Shown here in pieces: positions 6,341 through 7,115 of a stretch of DNA of 7,115 nucleotides. The notes under the pieces are model-generated. The model was given only the letters and a program-made list of their open reading frames with translations, was not told the origin of the DNA and did no database searches. How positions within the stretch are numbered: the stretch's first letter is position 1; each line of letters opens with the position of its first letter. This stretch comes from an uncultured Ruminococcus sp. (GTDB lineage: Bacteria; Bacillota; Clostridia; Oscillospirales; Acutalibacteraceae). Location of the stretch: NCBI GenBank assembly GCA_902762335.1, contig CACWNZ010000105.1, positions 5,058 through 12,172 of the forward strand, in the 5' to 3' direction. The position numbers were made by a program, and so were the translations under genes.

Positions 6341-6922
6341 ATGGCAACGATACCTTACGTCATTGAACAGACGAACAGAGGCGAGCGCTCTTATGATATA
6401 TATTCAAGACTGCTCAACGACAGGATAATAATGCTCACCGAGGAGGTAAACAACGTTACCGCCAGCCTCGTTGTGGCTCAGCTCCTCTATCTTGAGGGAC
6501 TTGACGCAACGAAGGATATAGCTCTCTACATCAACAGCCCCGGCGGCTCGGTGACTGACGGCATGGCTATATTCGACACCATGAACTACATCAAGTGTGA
6601 CGTATCCACTATATGCATGGGCATGGCTGCAAGCATGGGAGCCTTCCTTCTTGCGGCAGGCGCAAAGGGCAAGCGCTACGCTCTGCCCAACAGCGATATA
6701 ATGATACACCAGCCCAGCGGCGGCGCAAAGGGTCAGGCTACCGATATTATGATCCACGCCGACCATATCGTTCAGATGAAGAAAAGGCTCAACACTATCC
6801 TTTCGGAGAATACGGGTCAGCCCTTTGAGGTCATAGCAAGGGATACCGAGCGCGATAACTTCATGACGGCTCAGCAGGCTCTCGAATACGGTCTTATAGA
6901 TAAGGTACTCACACAGCGATAA
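6341..6922 (+). CDS. clpP: ATP-dependent Clp protease proteolytic subunit ClpP
   Basis: ClpP is the serine peptidase that forms a double-heptamer barrel and degrades proteins fed to it by ClpX or other AAA+ partners. The catalytic triad is complete: Ser98 in GMAASMGAF, His123 in IMIHQPSGG and Asp172 in TERDNFM. The oxyanion-hole region SPGGSV (66-71) is intact. The N-terminus has the conserved IPYVIEQTNRGERSYDIYSRLL-type start, split here around residues 4-25, and the 193-residue length is typical. The propeptide is very short or absent. The ATG has an excellent RBS (GGAGG at 6329-6333, seven-base spacer). clpX follows after 18 bases, so the two subunits of the machine are almost certainly co-transcribed. 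Its own promoter is not clear: only a weak TATATT at 6311-6316 lacking a -35 is seen, so it may depend on read-through from tig. No CtsR or CIRCE operator is visible. Confidence 0.98.
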   Translation: MATIPYVIEQTNRGERSYDIYSRLLNDRIIMLTEEVNNVTASLVVAQLLYLEGLDATKDIALYINSPGGSVTDGMAIFDTMNYIKCDVSTICMGMAASMGAFLLAAGAKGKRYALPNSDIMIHQPSGGAKGQATDIMIHADHIVQMKKRLNTILSENTGQPFEVIARDTERDNFMTAQQALEYGLIDKVLTQR

Positions 6923-6940
6923 GGAGTTGGAGTAGCACAA

Positions 6941-7115
6941 ATGGCAGGCAAGGACGATTCAAAAAAGAATATTTACTGCTCCTTCTGCGGAAAATCACAG
7001 GATACCGTAGATAAAATGGTGCAGGGCGCAGGCGCTTATATCTGCGACGAATGCATAAGGCTCTGCAGCTCTCTGCTGAAGGGCGACGGAAGCGTTCCCG
7101 AGCGTAACGAAGATC
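6941..7115 (+). CDS. clpX: ATP-dependent Clp protease ATP-binding subunit ClpX, 5' part (runs off window)
   Basis: Only the first 58 codons are visible. They encode the N-terminal zinc-binding domain of ClpX, with Cys13-x2-Cys16 (CSFC) and Cys35-x2-Cys38 (CDEC), followed by the usual IRLC. This domain dimerises and recruits substrates and adaptors; the AAA+ unfoldase part lies beyond the window. The ATG at 6941 is preceded by GGAG at 6929-6932 with an eight-base spacer. The gene begins 18 bases after the clpP stop, the standard clpP-clpX arrangement. The residues after the zinc domain (LLKGDGSVPERNED) are the start of the variable linker. Assignment rests on the zinc motif plus context and is strong. 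Confidence 0.95.
   Translation, partial: MAGKDDSKKNIYCSFCGKSQDTVDKMVQGAGAYICDECIRLCSSLLKGDGSVPERNED

Overview
The window is one stretch of chromosome from a low-to-mid GC Firmicute. All seven and a half genes lie on the + strand. The gene content (RbgA/YlqF, RNase HII with a YraN domain, a long threonine synthase, tig-clpP-clpX), the purine-rich GGAGG-type ribosome binding sites and the frequent ATA, AGA and AGG codons fit a member of the Clostridia, most likely a Ruminococcus-like Oscillospiraceae. The taxonomic call is an inference from recognised proteins, not from a search.

Positions 1-4773 look like one tightly packed operon. It holds the 3' part of the ribosome-assembly GTPase rbgA; a single reading frame joining RNase HII to a YraN (UPF0102) domain; an M19 dipeptidase; threonine synthase thrC; and a COG1768-like metallophosphoesterase. 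These genes overlap or are separated by no more than 18 bases. The functions are mixed (ribosome biogenesis, DNA repair, peptide and amino-acid metabolism), as in many clostridial housekeeping operons. A promoter-like sequence inside the dipeptidase gene could give thrC extra, independent transcription.

Positions 4774-4915 form the main intergenic region. It carries a good sigma-A-type promoter (TTGATA, 17-base spacer, TATAAT with an extended -10) just before tig, and a second extended -10 element further upstream. No convincing terminator for the upstream operon is visible.

Positions 4916-7115 carry the protein-quality-control cluster tig-clpP-clpX. Trigger factor receives nascent chains at the ribosome exit; ClpP and ClpX form the ATP-dependent degradation machine. 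A strong hairpin without a U-tract lies between tig and clpP. clpX runs off the right edge after its zinc-binding domain.

The window is mostly ordinary core genome and I see no undescribed multi-gene system, phage, IS element or CRISPR. The points most worth a second look are the RNase HII-YraN fusion, an 11-residue in-frame tandem duplication in the C-terminal chaperone domain of trigger factor, and the regulatory elements around thrC, tig and clpP.
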